DNA of 64,000 nucleotides, from contig NZ_ANBA01000009.1 in assembly GCF_000341085.1 (NCBI RefSeq), forward strand, positions 744,001 to 808,000, in the 5' to 3' direction. Origin of the DNA: Nocardiopsis ganjiahuensis DSM 45031. Lineage in GTDB: Bacteria > Actinomycetota > Actinomycetes > Streptosporangiales > Streptosporangiaceae. Below the pieces are notes generated by a model that was not told where the DNA came from, searched no databases, and worked only from the letters and a program-made list of their open reading frames with translations. Position numbers and translations under genes: made by a program. Every line of letters begins with the position of its first letter. The stretch's first letter is position 1. Positions 33,892 through 44,667 of the stretch are shown one piece after another.

Positions 33892-35241
33892 CTAACTCCG
33901 GGTGATCATCTGACCGTTGGTGCTCTCCGGGCCGACGTCGACTCCGCGGAGGACGGTACGGCGGACACGGCCGAAGAGGTCGGCGCCGTCGTAGGCGCTC
34001 ACCGGGTTGCGGTGGGCCAGGGCGCGCGCCTCGACGCGGACGCTCTCCTCCGGGGCGAAGACCGCGAGGTCGGCGTCCAGACCCTCCGAGATCGCACCCT
34101 TGCCGGGCACGCCCGCGACACGGGCCGGCTCGGACGACATCCAGCGCACGACCTCGGCGAGGGCGATGCCGCGGGTGCGGGCCTCGGTCCACATGGCCGA
34201 GAGCCCCACCTGGAGGCCGGCGACGCCGCCCCAGGCGGTGCCGAAGTCACCGGTGTCCAGGTCCTTCAGGTCCGGGGTGCTCGGCGAGTGGTCGCTGACC
34301 ACGCAGTCGATCAGGCCGTCCTGGAGCGCCCGCCACAGGAGGTCGCGGTTGGCGCGGTCCCGGATGGGCGGGCAGCACTTGTAGCTGGTGCCGCCGGAGG
34401 GGATCTCCTCGGCGGCCAGGGTGAGGTAGTGCGGGCAGCTCTCCACCGTGAGCGGCACGCCCTCCTGTTTGGCCTGGGCGATGAGCGGCAGCGCGGAGGC
34501 GCTGGACAGGTGGAGGATGTGCGCGCGCACCCCGGTGCGGCGGGCGGTGTCGATCACCAGGGCGATCGCCGCGTGCTCGGCCTCGTCGGGACGGGAGGCG
34601 AGGAAGTCCGCGTAGTCACGGCCGGAGGCGGCAGGCGCCGAGTCCAGCACCGCGGGGTCCTCGGCGTGCACGATGAGGCGACCGCCGAAGGCGTGGATGG
34701 CGGTGGCCGCGGTGTACAGCTGGTTGGGCGAGAGGTGCCCGAACTCGTCCACGCCGGAGGGCGACAGGAAGGCCTTGAAGCCGAACACCCCTTCGGCCCA
34801 CAGGTCGGAGAGGGTGCCGGTGGTGTTGGCGCCGCTGTTCTCCGGAACGGCCCCGCCCCAGAAGCCCACGTCGACGGCGAGCTTGCCCTCGGCCACCGCT
34901 CTCTTGGCCTTGAGGCCCTCGACGGTGGTGGTGGGCGGCACGCTGTTCAGCGGCATGTCCACGAGCGTGGTCACCCCGCCCAGGGCGGCGGCGCGGGTGG
35001 CGCTGGCGAACCCCTCCCACTCGGTGCGGCCGGGCTCGTTGACGTGCACGTGGCTGTCCACGAGACCGGGCAGCAGAACCTCGTCCTCGGCCAGGCGCAA
35101 CTCCTCCCGTGCCCGGACCGGGGCCTCGTCCCCGGTCAGGACCCGGGTGATCCTTCCGTTGTCGACGACCACGCTCACCGGGCGCTCACCCTCGGGGGTG
35201 AGGGCGCGGCGGGCGCGAACGACGAGTGCGTGTTCGGTCAA
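33892..35241 (-). CDS. allB: allantoinase
   Basis: Amidohydrolase that opens allantoin to allantoate. The 449-residue TIM-barrel protein has PGLVDSHVHVNEPGRTEWEG (first metal-binding His pair), GFKAFLSPSG (carbamylated Lys), IVHAED, HILHLSSA and VVSDHSPST (Asp ligand). I chose TTG at 35241: AGGAG lies 7 nt upstream and the codon follows the DUF6986 stop by one base; GTG at 35262 is an alternative. It is co-transcribed and translationally coupled with the upstream DUF6986 gene. Confidence 0.93.
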   Translation of the reverse strand: MTEHALVVRARRALTPEGERPVSVVVDNGRITRVLTGDEAPVRAREELRLAEDEVLLPGLVDSHVHVNEPGRTEWEGFASATRAAALGGVTTLVDMPLNSVPPTTTVEGLKAKRAVAEGKLAVDVGFWGGAVPENSGANTTGTLSDLWAEGVFGFKAFLSPSGVDEFGHLSPNQLYTAATAIHAFGGRLIVHAEDPAVLDSAPAASGRDYADFLASRPDEAEHAAIALVIDTARRTGVRAHILHLSSASALPLIAQAKQEGVPLTVESCPHYLTLAAEEIPSGGTSYKCCPPIRDRANRDLLWRALQDGLIDCVVSDHSPSTPDLKDLDTGDFGTAWGGVAGLQVGLSAMWTEARTRGIALAEVVRWMSSEPARVAGVPGKGAISEGLDADLAVFAPEESVRVEARALAHRNPVSAYDGADLFGRVRRTVLRGVDVGPESTNGQMITRS

Positions 35242-35242
35242 C

Positions 35243-36523
35243 TCACTGCTCCTGTCCGACACGGCGGGTGGCCAGAGCGACGATGGTACTCGCATCGGCG
35301 CCGGCGGCCCCGACCACCTCGGTCTCCTCCAGGGCACCGCAGCGCAGGCCGCTGGCGAGCACCGAGGCCAGGGCCTGGGCGGTGGCGGGCTCGTCCATGA
35401 CGTTGCCGCCGGTCTGCCCGAGGTAGGCCTTCAGTCGCGCGGCGGCCGGGGCGAAGGCCTCGCGGTAGAAGGCGTAGGTGGCCAGGTAGCGGATGGGAAG
35501 CTGGTTCGGGTGCAGGTCCCACCCCTGGTAGAAGCCGCGCTCCAGGGACCGGCGGACCAGGCCCGCGTGCAGGTTCCAGGCGGAGCGCACGTCCTCCGGG
35601 GTGCCGGTCGGCAGGATGTTGCTGCCGCCGTCGGAGAGCCACACGCCGGTACCGGCCGCGGCCACCTGCATGACCGACTTCGCGAAGTCGGCCACCGGGT
35701 GGGCCAGGCTCTGGTGGGCGGCGGTGATCCCGCAGGCGGCGCTGTAGTCGTAGGTGCCGTAGTGCAGGGCGGTCACCCGGCCCTGGCCCGCCTGGATCAT
35801 GCGGGCCACCGCGACCGTGCCGTCGGTGAGCAGGATCGACTGGGGGGTCTCGATCTGGAGCTCGAACCGCAGGCGCCCGGCGGGCAGGCCGAAGCGCTCC
35901 TCGAGCCGCTCGCTGACCCACACCATCGCCTCGACCTGCTCGACCGAGGTGATCTTGGGCAGGGTGAGCACGAGGTTGTCCGGCAGCGAACCGTGACCCT
36001 CCAGGAGGGTCTGCAGGAAGAGCGTGAGGGTGCGCACGCCGCGGTGGCGCCCGGCGGCCTCCATGCCCTTCATCCGGATGCCGAAGTAGGGGGTGGCCGT
36101 CCCCTGCTTCAGGTCCGAGACGAACGCGTTGGCGGTGGCGAGCACGTCGGCGTCCTCGGCCTCGTCCCCGGGTGCCCCGTAGCCGTCCTCGAAGTCGGCG
36201 CGCAGGTCCTCGACGGGCTCGCGGACGAGCTTGGCCCGGACCAGCGGGAGCGCGTCGGCGACGGCCTCCTCGCTGAGGCCGGTGATCCCGGCGAGGTCCG
36301 CGGCCTCGGGCGCGTACTCGTCGAGGGCGGCGACCGCCTGCTCGCCCCAGGCCGCGGCCAGGCCGGGCCGGACGCGGTCGGCGGGCACGTAGACACTGTG
36401 CACCGGCTGGCGGCCGCCGTTGGTCCCGGGGTACTCGCGGTCCAGTCGCGCGTCGGCCTCGGCGAGCCGGGCGTCGAGTGCGGTGACCAGATCGGTCAAG
36501 CCCTGAAGGCTGTCCCTCGCCAC
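35243..36523 (-). CDS. DUF6986 protein (HpcH/HpaI aldolase/citrate-lyase-like)
   Basis: A 426-residue soluble protein. Conserved stretches are RADFEDGYGAPGDE, YFGIRMKGME, LVLTLPKITSVEQVEAM, RFELQIETPQSIL and HYGTYDYSAACGI, then WDLHPNQLPIRYLA. The ETP and GTYDYS segments correspond to the metal-binding Glu and Asp of CitE/HpcH-type barrels, which act on glyoxylate, pyruvate or acyl-CoA. Placed directly upstream of allantoinase, it may act on glyoxylate (malate-synthase-like) or ureidoglycolate. That is inference; the family has no proven reaction known to me. Confidence 0.8.
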   Translation of the reverse strand: MARDSLQGLTDLVTALDARLAEADARLDREYPGTNGGRQPVHSVYVPADRVRPGLAAAWGEQAVAALDEYAPEAADLAGITGLSEEAVADALPLVRAKLVREPVEDLRADFEDGYGAPGDEAEDADVLATANAFVSDLKQGTATPYFGIRMKGMEAAGRHRGVRTLTLFLQTLLEGHGSLPDNLVLTLPKITSVEQVEAMVWVSERLEERFGLPAGRLRFELQIETPQSILLTDGTVAVARMIQAGQGRVTALHYGTYDYSAACGITAAHQSLAHPVADFAKSVMQVAAAGTGVWLSDGGSNILPTGTPEDVRSAWNLHAGLVRRSLERGFYQGWDLHPNQLPIRYLATYAFYREAFAPAAARLKAYLGQTGGNVMDEPATAQALASVLASGLRCGALEETEVVGAAGADASTIVALATRRVGQEQ

Positions 36524-36587
36524 GTGTCGTGTCCTCCTCCGTCGTTGGTGCCGGCTCTCGGAGAGCCTCTGAGAGACCGGTCACTAA

Positions 36588-36602
36588 TTTCTATATGCGG
36601 AT
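36588..36602. promoter_or_regulatory. weak IclR-type site upstream of the DUF6986-allB operon
   Basis: TTTCTAT-A-TGCGGAT matches the 15-bp motif TTCCGYANTNCGGAA only partly (about 10 of 15). A second partial copy, TTCTGCGATTCGGAA, lies at 36609-36623, 21 bp further, so both would fall on the same helix face. Confidence 0.45.
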
Positions 36603-36694
36603 ACTAACTTCTGCGATTCGGAAGAACAAGGGCCTCAGGGGACCTACGATCCACTCCAGGAACCTTCGATACACAACGGAGAGCGAAACCCGCC

Positions 36695-36709
36695 TTTCGT
36701 ATTGCAGAA
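36695..36709. promoter_or_regulatory. IclR-type operator at the start of the IclR gene
   Basis: TTTCGTA-T-TGCAGAA fits the 15-bp motif seen upstream of hyi and uraD with two deviations. It touches the ATG at 36709/36712, pointing to autoregulation of this regulator. Confidence 0.6.
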
Positions 36710-36711
36710 TG

Positions 36712-37560
36712 ATGAACGTGACCGCAGCGGCCCTCAGCATGGGAGCACGACCCTTGTCAGCCTCAGAGATTCCCCCGACGGACCAGCCCCGCCCTCCCGA
36801 GGAGACGGCCCGGCGCTCCGGAGGCGTGCAGTCCCTGGACCGCGCCTTCGCCCTGCTGGAGATCATGGCCGAGGCCGGCGGCGAGGCCTCCCTGAGCCAG
36901 CTCGCCGGCTCCTCGGGCCTGCCTCTGCCCACCATCCACCGCATCATCCGCACCCTGGTCGGCAACGGGTACGTGCGCCAACTGCCCTCCCGCCGCTACG
37001 CCCTGGGCCCGCGCCTGATCGGGCTCGGCGACAAGGCCGCCCAGATGCTCGGCACCTGGGCACGCCCCCACCTGGCCCAGCTCGTGGAGGACCTCGGCGA
37101 GACCGCCAACCTCGCGATGCTCGACGGAGACAAGGTCATCTACGTGGCCCAGGTCCCCTCGCCCCACGCCATGCGCATGTTCACCGAGGTCGGCCGCCGG
37201 GTCCTGCCGCACTCGGCGGGGGTCGGCAAGGCCCTGCTCTCGCAGCTCAGCGACGAGGAGGCCTTGGCCGCCGTGCGCCGCACCGGCATGCCCGCCGCCA
37301 CCGAGCGCACCATCACCGACCCCGACGCCTTCCTCGCCGAGCTCCACCGCATCCGCGAGGCCGGGTACGCCATCGACGACGGCGAGCAGGAGATCGGCGT
37401 GCGCTGCGTGGCCGTGCCGGTCAAGGACGCCCCCTCGGGCATGGCGGTGTCGGTCTCGGGCCCCGAGGCCAGGGTGAGCTGGGACTTCGTGGACCAGGCC
37501 GCCCCCATCGTGCAGAAGTGTGCGCGGGTCCTGGCCACCGACCTCAACAACCAGAGCTGA
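36712..37560 (+). CDS. IclR-family regulator (AllR-like)
   Basis: A 282-residue IclR-type regulator. The winged HTH covers about residues 35-95 (SLDRAFALLEIMAEAGGEAS; SSGLPLPTIHRIIRTLV), and the effector domain follows with DGDKVIYVAQVPSPHAMRMF, GRRVLPHSAGVGKALL, IDDGEQEIGVRCVAVPV. The sequence is very like AllR, the allantoin-pathway repressor of Streptomyces. The start is uncertain: ATG 36712, ATG 36739, or TTG 36754, the last having GGGAG 8 nt upstream. It probably binds the repeated 15-bp motif in this island, including one at its own start. Confidence 0.88.
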   Translation: MNVTAAALSMGARPLSASEIPPTDQPRPPEETARRSGGVQSLDRAFALLEIMAEAGGEASLSQLAGSSGLPLPTIHRIIRTLVGNGYVRQLPSRRYALGPRLIGLGDKAAQMLGTWARPHLAQLVEDLGETANLAMLDGDKVIYVAQVPSPHAMRMFTEVGRRVLPHSAGVGKALLSQLSDEEALAAVRRTGMPAATERTITDPDAFLAELHRIREAGYAIDDGEQEIGVRCVAVPVKDAPSGMAVSVSGPEARVSWDFVDQAAPIVQKCARVLATDLNNQS

Positions 37561-37583
37561 GCACACGGCACGCGGAACACGCG

Positions 37584-37617
37584 AGGGGGCTGTGACCACA
37601 TGTGGTCACAGCCCCCT
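37584..37617. terminator. terminator between IclR gene and convergent era
   Basis: A perfect 34-bp palindrome (arms 37584-37600 and 37601-37617) begins 23 bp after the IclR stop and 47 bp before the end of era. Confidence 0.85.
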
Positions 37618-37663
37618 CCGCGCGCTCCGGGTCCGGAGATACCTCCGGAACACGGCCCGAACG

Positions 37664-38632
37664 CTACGTCTGCTGGTCGAAGCCCAGCTTGCGCAGCTGC
37701 TTGGGGTCGCGCTGCCAGTCCTTGGCCACCCGTACCCGCAGGTCCAGGAAGACCCGCCGGCCGAGCAGGCCCTCGATCTGCTTGCGGGCCTGCGAACCCA
37801 CGTCGCGCAGACGCGAGCCCTTGGAGCCGATCACGATCGCCTTCTGGCTGGGGCGCTCCACGTACAGCGACGCGTAGATGTCCACCAGTTCCTTGCCGGG
37901 CTTGGTGTTCTCCCGCTCGTACATCTCGTCCACGACCACCGCGATGGAGTGCGGAAGCTCGTCCCGGACCCCCTCCAGGGCGGCCTCGCGGACCAGCTCG
38001 GCCACGAGCATCTCGTCGGGTTCGTCGGTGAGGTCGCCCTCCGGGTACAGCGGCGGCCCCTCCGGCAAATGCGAACAGAGCACGTCGGCGACGGTGTCCA
38101 ACTGGTAGGCCCCGCGCGCGGACACCGGGACGATGTCGGCCCAGTCGCCCAGCTCGTTCACGGCCATCAGGTGTTCGCCGACGGCCCCCTTGTCCACCAG
38201 GTCGGTCTTGGTCACGAGGGCGACCACCGGGGTGTTGGTCTGCTCCGCGAGCTCCTTGGCGATGTAGGTGTCACCGCGTCCGATCGGCTCGTTGGCCGGC
38301 AGACAGAACGCGATCACGTCCACCTCGACCAACGTGGACCGCACCAGCGAGTCCAGCCGCTCCCCCAGAAGGGTGCGGGGCTTGTGCAGACCGGGCGTGT
38401 CCACGATGATCAGCTGCGCCTCCGGCCGGTGCACGATGCCGCGCACCGTCCGCCGGGTGGTCTGGGGCCGGTTGCTGGTGATCGCCACCTTCTGCCCGAC
38501 CAGCGCGTTCATCAGAGTGGACTTGCCCACGTTCGGGCGGCCCACGAAGCACGCGAAACCGCTCCGGAAACCCTCCGGGTAGGAGGGCAACTCCAGAGGT
38601 ACACGGAGCTTCTCGAGGTCGAGGTCGTTCAT
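37664..38632 (-). CDS. era: GTPase Era
   Basis: Essential GTPase that binds 16S rRNA during 30S maturation. The 322-residue protein has G1 GRPNVGKST, G2/G3 with DTPGLHKPRT, G4 TKTD, G5 SARGAY, and a C-terminal KH RNA-binding domain beginning near residue 220 (IVIGSKGSRLRDVGSQARKQ). It follows the cytidine-deaminase-like gene by 11 bp and ends the ybeY-corC-era unit. ATG at 38632 was chosen; it gives the usual short N-terminal extension. Confidence 0.96.
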   Translation of the reverse strand: MNDLDLEKLRVPLELPSYPEGFRSGFACFVGRPNVGKSTLMNALVGQKVAITSNRPQTTRRTVRGIVHRPEAQLIIVDTPGLHKPRTLLGERLDSLVRSTLVEVDVIAFCLPANEPIGRGDTYIAKELAEQTNTPVVALVTKTDLVDKGAVGEHLMAVNELGDWADIVPVSARGAYQLDTVADVLCSHLPEGPPLYPEGDLTDEPDEMLVAELVREAALEGVRDELPHSIAVVVDEMYERENTKPGKELVDIYASLYVERPSQKAIVIGSKGSRLRDVGSQARKQIEGLLGRRVFLDLRVRVAKDWQRDPKQLRKLGFDQQT

Positions 38633-38643
38633 CGGGTCCTTCT

Positions 38644-38988
38644 TTAACGCCGGGTGATGCTCGCGGGCACCCCGTCAGGGGCCGCGATCACCACCACCTG
38701 GGTCTTCAGGTCGTCCGCCACCGCGCGGTCGTCCTCGGTCAGCTCCTTGGCCTCGGTGACGACCACCGCGGCCTCCAGTGCGGAGGCCTCGCTGGACGCC
38801 GCCGCGGCCACCGCGGCCTGGAGAGCGGTGAGGCGCAGGGAGGGCAGCGACACCGTGGTGGCCACGTACGTGCGCCCGGTCTCGTCGCGCACCGCGGCGC
38901 CCTCGGCTGCCGCGTTCCGAGCCCGGGAGGCCCGCGCGAGCGTGATGAGCTTGCCGTCCTCGGGGCCGAGTCCCGTCGTGTCCGTCAC
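38644..38988 (-). CDS. short cytidine-deaminase-like protein lacking catalytic motifs
   Basis: A 114-residue Ala-rich protein situated, as in other actinomycetes, between corC and era. The N-terminus (DGKLITLARASRARNAAAEGAAVRDETG, given here across the segment in outline) recalls the cytidine deaminase fold. The zinc motifs H/C-A-E and PCxxC are absent, so it cannot act as a normal deaminase. Its GTG overlaps the corC stop (GTGA). The role is unknown; it may be a structural relic or an accessory to the neighbouring genes. Confidence 0.75.
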   Translation of the reverse strand: MTDTTGLGPEDGKLITLARASRARNAAAEGAAVRDETGRTYVATTVSLPSLRLTALQAAVAAAASSEASALEAAVVVTEAKELTEDDRAVADDLKTQVVVIAAPDGVPASITRR

Positions 38989-40370
38989 TGGTCCGTGCTC
39001 CTTACGTGTTGGTCGAAGCCCTGGCCCTGTTCGAGCGGCAGCCGCTCCACCAGAACCGTGGTCATCCGGTTGCGGCGGCTGCTCTTGCCCTCCAGGGTGA
39101 GCCTGAGTCCAGCGTATTGCGCCTGGGCGCCGCCCGCGGGGACCCGGCCCAGCACGAACGCCACCAGACCGCCCACGGTCTCCACGTCGGAGACGTCGAG
39201 GTCGCGGTCGGGGAAGAGTTCGGCGAGCTCGCCCAGCGGCAGGCGCGCGGTCACCCGCACCCTGTCCTCGTCCAGCCGGTCCACGGGCGCGATCTCGTGG
39301 TCGTACTCGTCGGTGATCTCGCCGACGATCTCCTCCACGATGTCCTCGAGGGTGACCAGGCCGGCGGTACCGCCGTACTCGTCGATCGCCACCGCGACGT
39401 GGTTGCGCTGCTTCTGCATCTCGCGCAGCAGCTCGTCGATGGGCTTGGTGTCGGGCACGTAGGTGGCGCTGCGCATCACGTCACCGGCGGTCAGGGGCAC
39501 GTCCTCCGCGCCGCCCGCCGTCGCCGCCCAGCGGTCGCGCAGCCGCTCCACCAGGTCCTTGAGGTAGACGATGCCGACCACGTCGTCCTCGTCCTCGCCG
39601 GTCACCGGGATACGCGAGTACCCGCTGCCCATGGCGAGCGTGAGGACCGCGTCGGCGTCGGCGTCCCGGCTCGTGAAGACGATGTCGGGCCGCGGCACCA
39701 TCACCTCGCGCACGGAGGTGTCGTCGAGCTTGAACACCGAGTGGATCATCTCGCGCTCCTCGGGGTCGATGACCTCCCCCTGCTCGGCGAGGTCCACCAG
39801 CTGGCGCAGCTCCACCTCGGTGCTGAAGGGACCGTCCCGGTCGCCCTTGCCCCGCGGGGTGAGCGCGCGGCCCGCTCCCACGAGGAGCCGGGCCGGCGGG
39901 CCCAGCACCACCTGGAGCGGGTAGACGACCGTGGCGCTGGCCCTCGCGATCGGACGGGCGAACTGGCGGCCGAGGATACGCGGGGTGACGGCGATCAGCA
40001 CGCACTCCACCACGATCATCGCCACGGCGGTCAGCACCAGGGCGGGCCAGCCCGCTCCCATCAGGAAGACCATGCCGACGGCGGCGGCCAGGACCGCGCA
40101 GACCTCGCACACCACACGCAGGAACAGCAGTATGTTCAGGTGCGCGGTGGGGTCGGCGGCGACCCGGTCCCAGGCGGAGCGCGACTTGGCGGCGCGCTCG
40201 CCGTGGGCGGCCTCCATGCCCAGGGACATGACGCGGGTGACGGCGACCTCCGCCGCCACCAGGAACCCGGCTGCCGCGGTCAGCAGCAGAGCGACCAGGA
40301 AGGCCGCCGCCCACTCCACGGGATCACCCGTGGTCAGCGGAGCCAGGTCCGGCCAGAGCGACGCGCTCAT
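38985..40370 (-). CDS. CNNM/CorC-family membrane protein with CBS domains
   Basis: A 461-residue protein of the hemolysin C/CorC family linked to Mg2+/Co2+ efflux. It has an N-terminal DUF21/CNNM membrane domain with about four hydrophobic segments (1-165), two CBS domains (about 205-325: MVPRPDIVFTSRDADADAVL; SATYVPDTKPIDELLREM), and a C-terminal CorC/HlyC domain with EYGGTAGLVTLEDIVEEIVG. The ATG overlaps the ybeY stop (ATGA). It is the usual neighbour of ybeY and era. Confidence 0.93.
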   Translation of the reverse strand: MSASLWPDLAPLTTGDPVEWAAAFLVALLLTAAAGFLVAAEVAVTRVMSLGMEAAHGERAAKSRSAWDRVAADPTAHLNILLFLRVVCEVCAVLAAAVGMVFLMGAGWPALVLTAVAMIVVECVLIAVTPRILGRQFARPIARASATVVYPLQVVLGPPARLLVGAGRALTPRGKGDRDGPFSTEVELRQLVDLAEQGEVIDPEEREMIHSVFKLDDTSVREVMVPRPDIVFTSRDADADAVLTLAMGSGYSRIPVTGEDEDDVVGIVYLKDLVERLRDRWAATAGGAEDVPLTAGDVMRSATYVPDTKPIDELLREMQKQRNHVAVAIDEYGGTAGLVTLEDIVEEIVGEITDEYDHEIAPVDRLDEDRVRVTARLPLGELAELFPDRDLDVSDVETVGGLVAFVLGRVPAGGAQAQYAGLRLTLEGKSSRRNRMTTVLVERLPLEQGQGFDQHVRSTDQ

Positions 40371-40864
40371 CGGGCGCTCTCGTCCCCTTCGGTCGTCTCC
40401 TCGGCGGCGGCCTCGCGCTCGCGCCAGGCGGCGAGGATCTCACCCTGGAGACCGAACATCTCCTTGTGCTCCTCGGGCTCGGCGTGGTCGTAGCCGAGCA
40501 GGTGCAGGATGCCGTGCGTGCACAGCAGGTCGATCTCGGCCTGGGTGCCGTGGCCGGCGGTCTCGCCCTGGCGCTCGGCCACCTGCGGGCAGATGATCAC
40601 GTCACCGAGCACACCCGGGTCGCTGGTGCGGCCGGGGCCGCCGGGGCGCAGCTCGTCCATGGGGAACGAGAGCACGTCGGTGGGGCCGGGCTCGTCCATC
40701 CAGCGCACGTGGAGGTCGGTCATGGGTCCTTCGTCCACCAGCACGACGGACAGCTCGGCCAACGGGTGCACCCGCATGGCGTCGAGCACGTGCCGGGCCA
40801 GACGGGAGAGTCGCTCCTCGTCCACGGTGGTGACGCCGGACTCGTTGGCGACGTCGATACTCAT
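40367..40864 (-). CDS. ybeY: endoribonuclease YbeY
   Basis: Zinc endoribonuclease for rRNA maturation and ribosome quality control. The 165-residue protein carries MTDLHVRWMDEPGPTDVLSF and the zinc motif HGILHLLGYDHAEPEEH with three His. ATG at 40864 was chosen by homology; the open frame extends upstream without protein-like content. It lies downstream of phoH with a 159-bp gap and is coupled to corC. Confidence 0.95.
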   Translation of the reverse strand: MSIDVANESGVTTVDEERLSRLARHVLDAMRVHPLAELSVVLVDEGPMTDLHVRWMDEPGPTDVLSFPMDELRPGGPGRTSDPGVLGDVIICPQVAERQGETAGHGTQAEIDLLCTHGILHLLGYDHAEPEEHKEMFGLQGEILAAWREREAAAEETTEGDESAR

Positions 40865-41023
40865 CGGTTGCGGCTGCCTCACTTGGATTCGGTGTGGTGG
40901 TCGGCGGTGTCCCTCCGCCCGGCGCCCGCTCCCGCGGGGAGGACCCGGCGGGAAAGCGCCGTACCGACAGCGGTGGGCCCGCACGAGGCGGACCCACCGG
41001 CCGGTGTCACTGCGTACTTCTCC

Positions 41024-43207
<2,184 letters not shown>

Positions 43208-43445
43208 GGTGAGGCCTTGCGGCCGCTGTCCCTACCCTTCGGTCACGGTCCCCGGGGTCGGTTCCCGGAGTTCCTCGCGGACGGGCCGCACACCGTGCCC
43301 GACAATGTCGTTCACGGTCACCACGGGTGTGTGGGACAACCGAAGTGGCCGGTGGGGCCCGCCCCGAGTCTACCAACGGGGACCCGGCGGACTCGATGGG
43401 TTATTCGGCGTCCTCCGGGTCCCGCCGACGCGTTCAGGCTCCCGT

Positions 43446-43796
43446 CTACCCGGGGGGCCAGCTCAGACCGCGGCCGCCGAGCACGTGCGCGTGGAGGTGG
43501 AAGACGGTCTGTCCGGCCCCGGCCCCGGTGTTGAAGACCGTCCGGTAGCCGGTGTCGGCCACCCCCTCGGCCTTGGCCACCTCGTGGGCCTCCCGGACCA
43601 CGGCGTCCAGCAGCCCGCTGTCGGTGGCCGCCGCGGCCGCGGCGTCGGCGTGGTGTTCACGCGGGATGACCAGGACGTGGGTGGGCGCCTGGGGGTTGAT
43701 GTCGCGGAAGGCGACCGTGCGCTCCCCCTCGCGGACGATCTCCGCGGGCACCTCCCCCTTCACGATCTTGCAGAAAAGGCAGTCGGGGTCGACCAT
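43446..43796 (-). CDS. HIT-family (histidine triad) hydrolase
   Basis: A 116-residue purine nucleotide-binding phosphoramidase. It opens CLFCKIVKGEVPAEIVREG, has FRDINPQAPTHVLVIPREHH, and ends with the triad HLHAHVLGGR. The HIT gene normally neighbours phoH in actinomycetes, as here. 238 bp separate it from the phoH start, so phoH may have its own promoter. Confidence 0.94.
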   Translation of the reverse strand: MVDPDCLFCKIVKGEVPAEIVREGERTVAFRDINPQAPTHVLVIPREHHADAAAAAATDSGLLDAVVREAHEVAKAEGVADTGYRTVFNTGAGAGQTVFHLHAHVLGGRGLSWPPG

Positions 43797-44076
43797 CGCT
43801 CACCTTCCGTCGCGCGGGCCGCGCCGCACCGCTTCTCGGGCTCGGCGGCGCCGCTTCTCGGGCATGTCCGGGGACCATGATGCCGCAGGTTCCGGGGCCG
43901 GGAGGAGATGAACCCTCAACCTTTCCGCAACCGTTCCGATCGACGTTCGCCGCCGGTGGCGGCTCCCGGCGCGGTAGTCTTTGCGTCCGTGCGCGTCAGG
44001 TTGTCGGCACGTCCGCCGTTTGGCCCCATCCGGCGTGTTCGGATTGAAACGCACGTCTACTTGGAAAAGAAGAGGT

Positions 44077-44667
44077 ATGCCCTTTCGTAAACCCCGCGAC
44101 AAGGGTGTGCGTCGAACTGATGTGACGACAGAAACCTTGGTGGCAGGTGCCACCACGGCGCCGCTCTCGGTCGAGTGGGACGCTGACCACGCCGTGACGG
44201 AGCTCTACCGAGAGCACTACCGTCCGCTCGTTCGGCTCGCTGCCCTGCTTGTCCGGGACCACGCGACCGCGGAGGAAGTCGTCCAGGACGCCTTCGTGGC
44301 CATGCACGGCGCCTGGCGTCGTCTCAGGGACCCGAACAAGGCTCTCTCCTACCTCCGCCAGGCGGTGGTGAACAAGGCCAGGTCGGTGTTGCGCCACAGG
44401 GCCGTCGTGGAGAAGCACGCGCCGAAGGCCCTGCCCGACGCACCCAGTGCCGAGCACGGCGCCATGAACCTTCTGGAACGTGAGGCAGTGATCACGGCCC
44501 TGCGTAAGCTACCCACCCGTCAGCGAGAGGCCATCGTGCTCCGGTACTACGGCGACCTGTCCGAGGCACAGATCGCGGATGCCATGGGCATCAGCCGAGG
44601 CGCGGTCAAGAGCCACACCTCGCGTGGCATCTCCGCCCTGCGCTCTGTACTGGAGCAGACGTCATGA
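44077..44667 (+). CDS. RNA polymerase sigma factor, SigE (ECF-like) family
   Basis: A 196-residue group 4 sigma factor. Region 2 is ELYREHYRPLVRLAALLVRD with EEVVQDAFVAMHGAWRRL and LSYLRQAVVNKARSVLRH; region 4 is LPTRQREAIVLRYYGDLSEA with QIADAMGISRGAVKSHTSRG. The linker of ~35 residues is basic. ATG at 44077 was chosen; GTG at 44107 is possible. Its stop overlaps the start of a membrane-anchored partner gene by 4 bp, so the two are co-translated, which suggests a sigma/anti-sigma pair. Confidence 0.9.
   Translation: MPFRKPRDKGVRRTDVTTETLVAGATTAPLSVEWDADHAVTELYREHYRPLVRLAALLVRDHATAEEVVQDAFVAMHGAWRRLRDPNKALSYLRQAVVNKARSVLRHRAVVEKHAPKALPDAPSAEHGAMNLLEREAVITALRKLPTRQREAIVLRYYGDLSEAQIADAMGISRGAVKSHTSRGISALRSVLEQTS

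Noticed and set aside
33482..33895. Short open frames in the alc-allB gap
   Set aside because: They run through the inverted repeats on both strands and have no protein-like sequence or Shine-Dalgarno.
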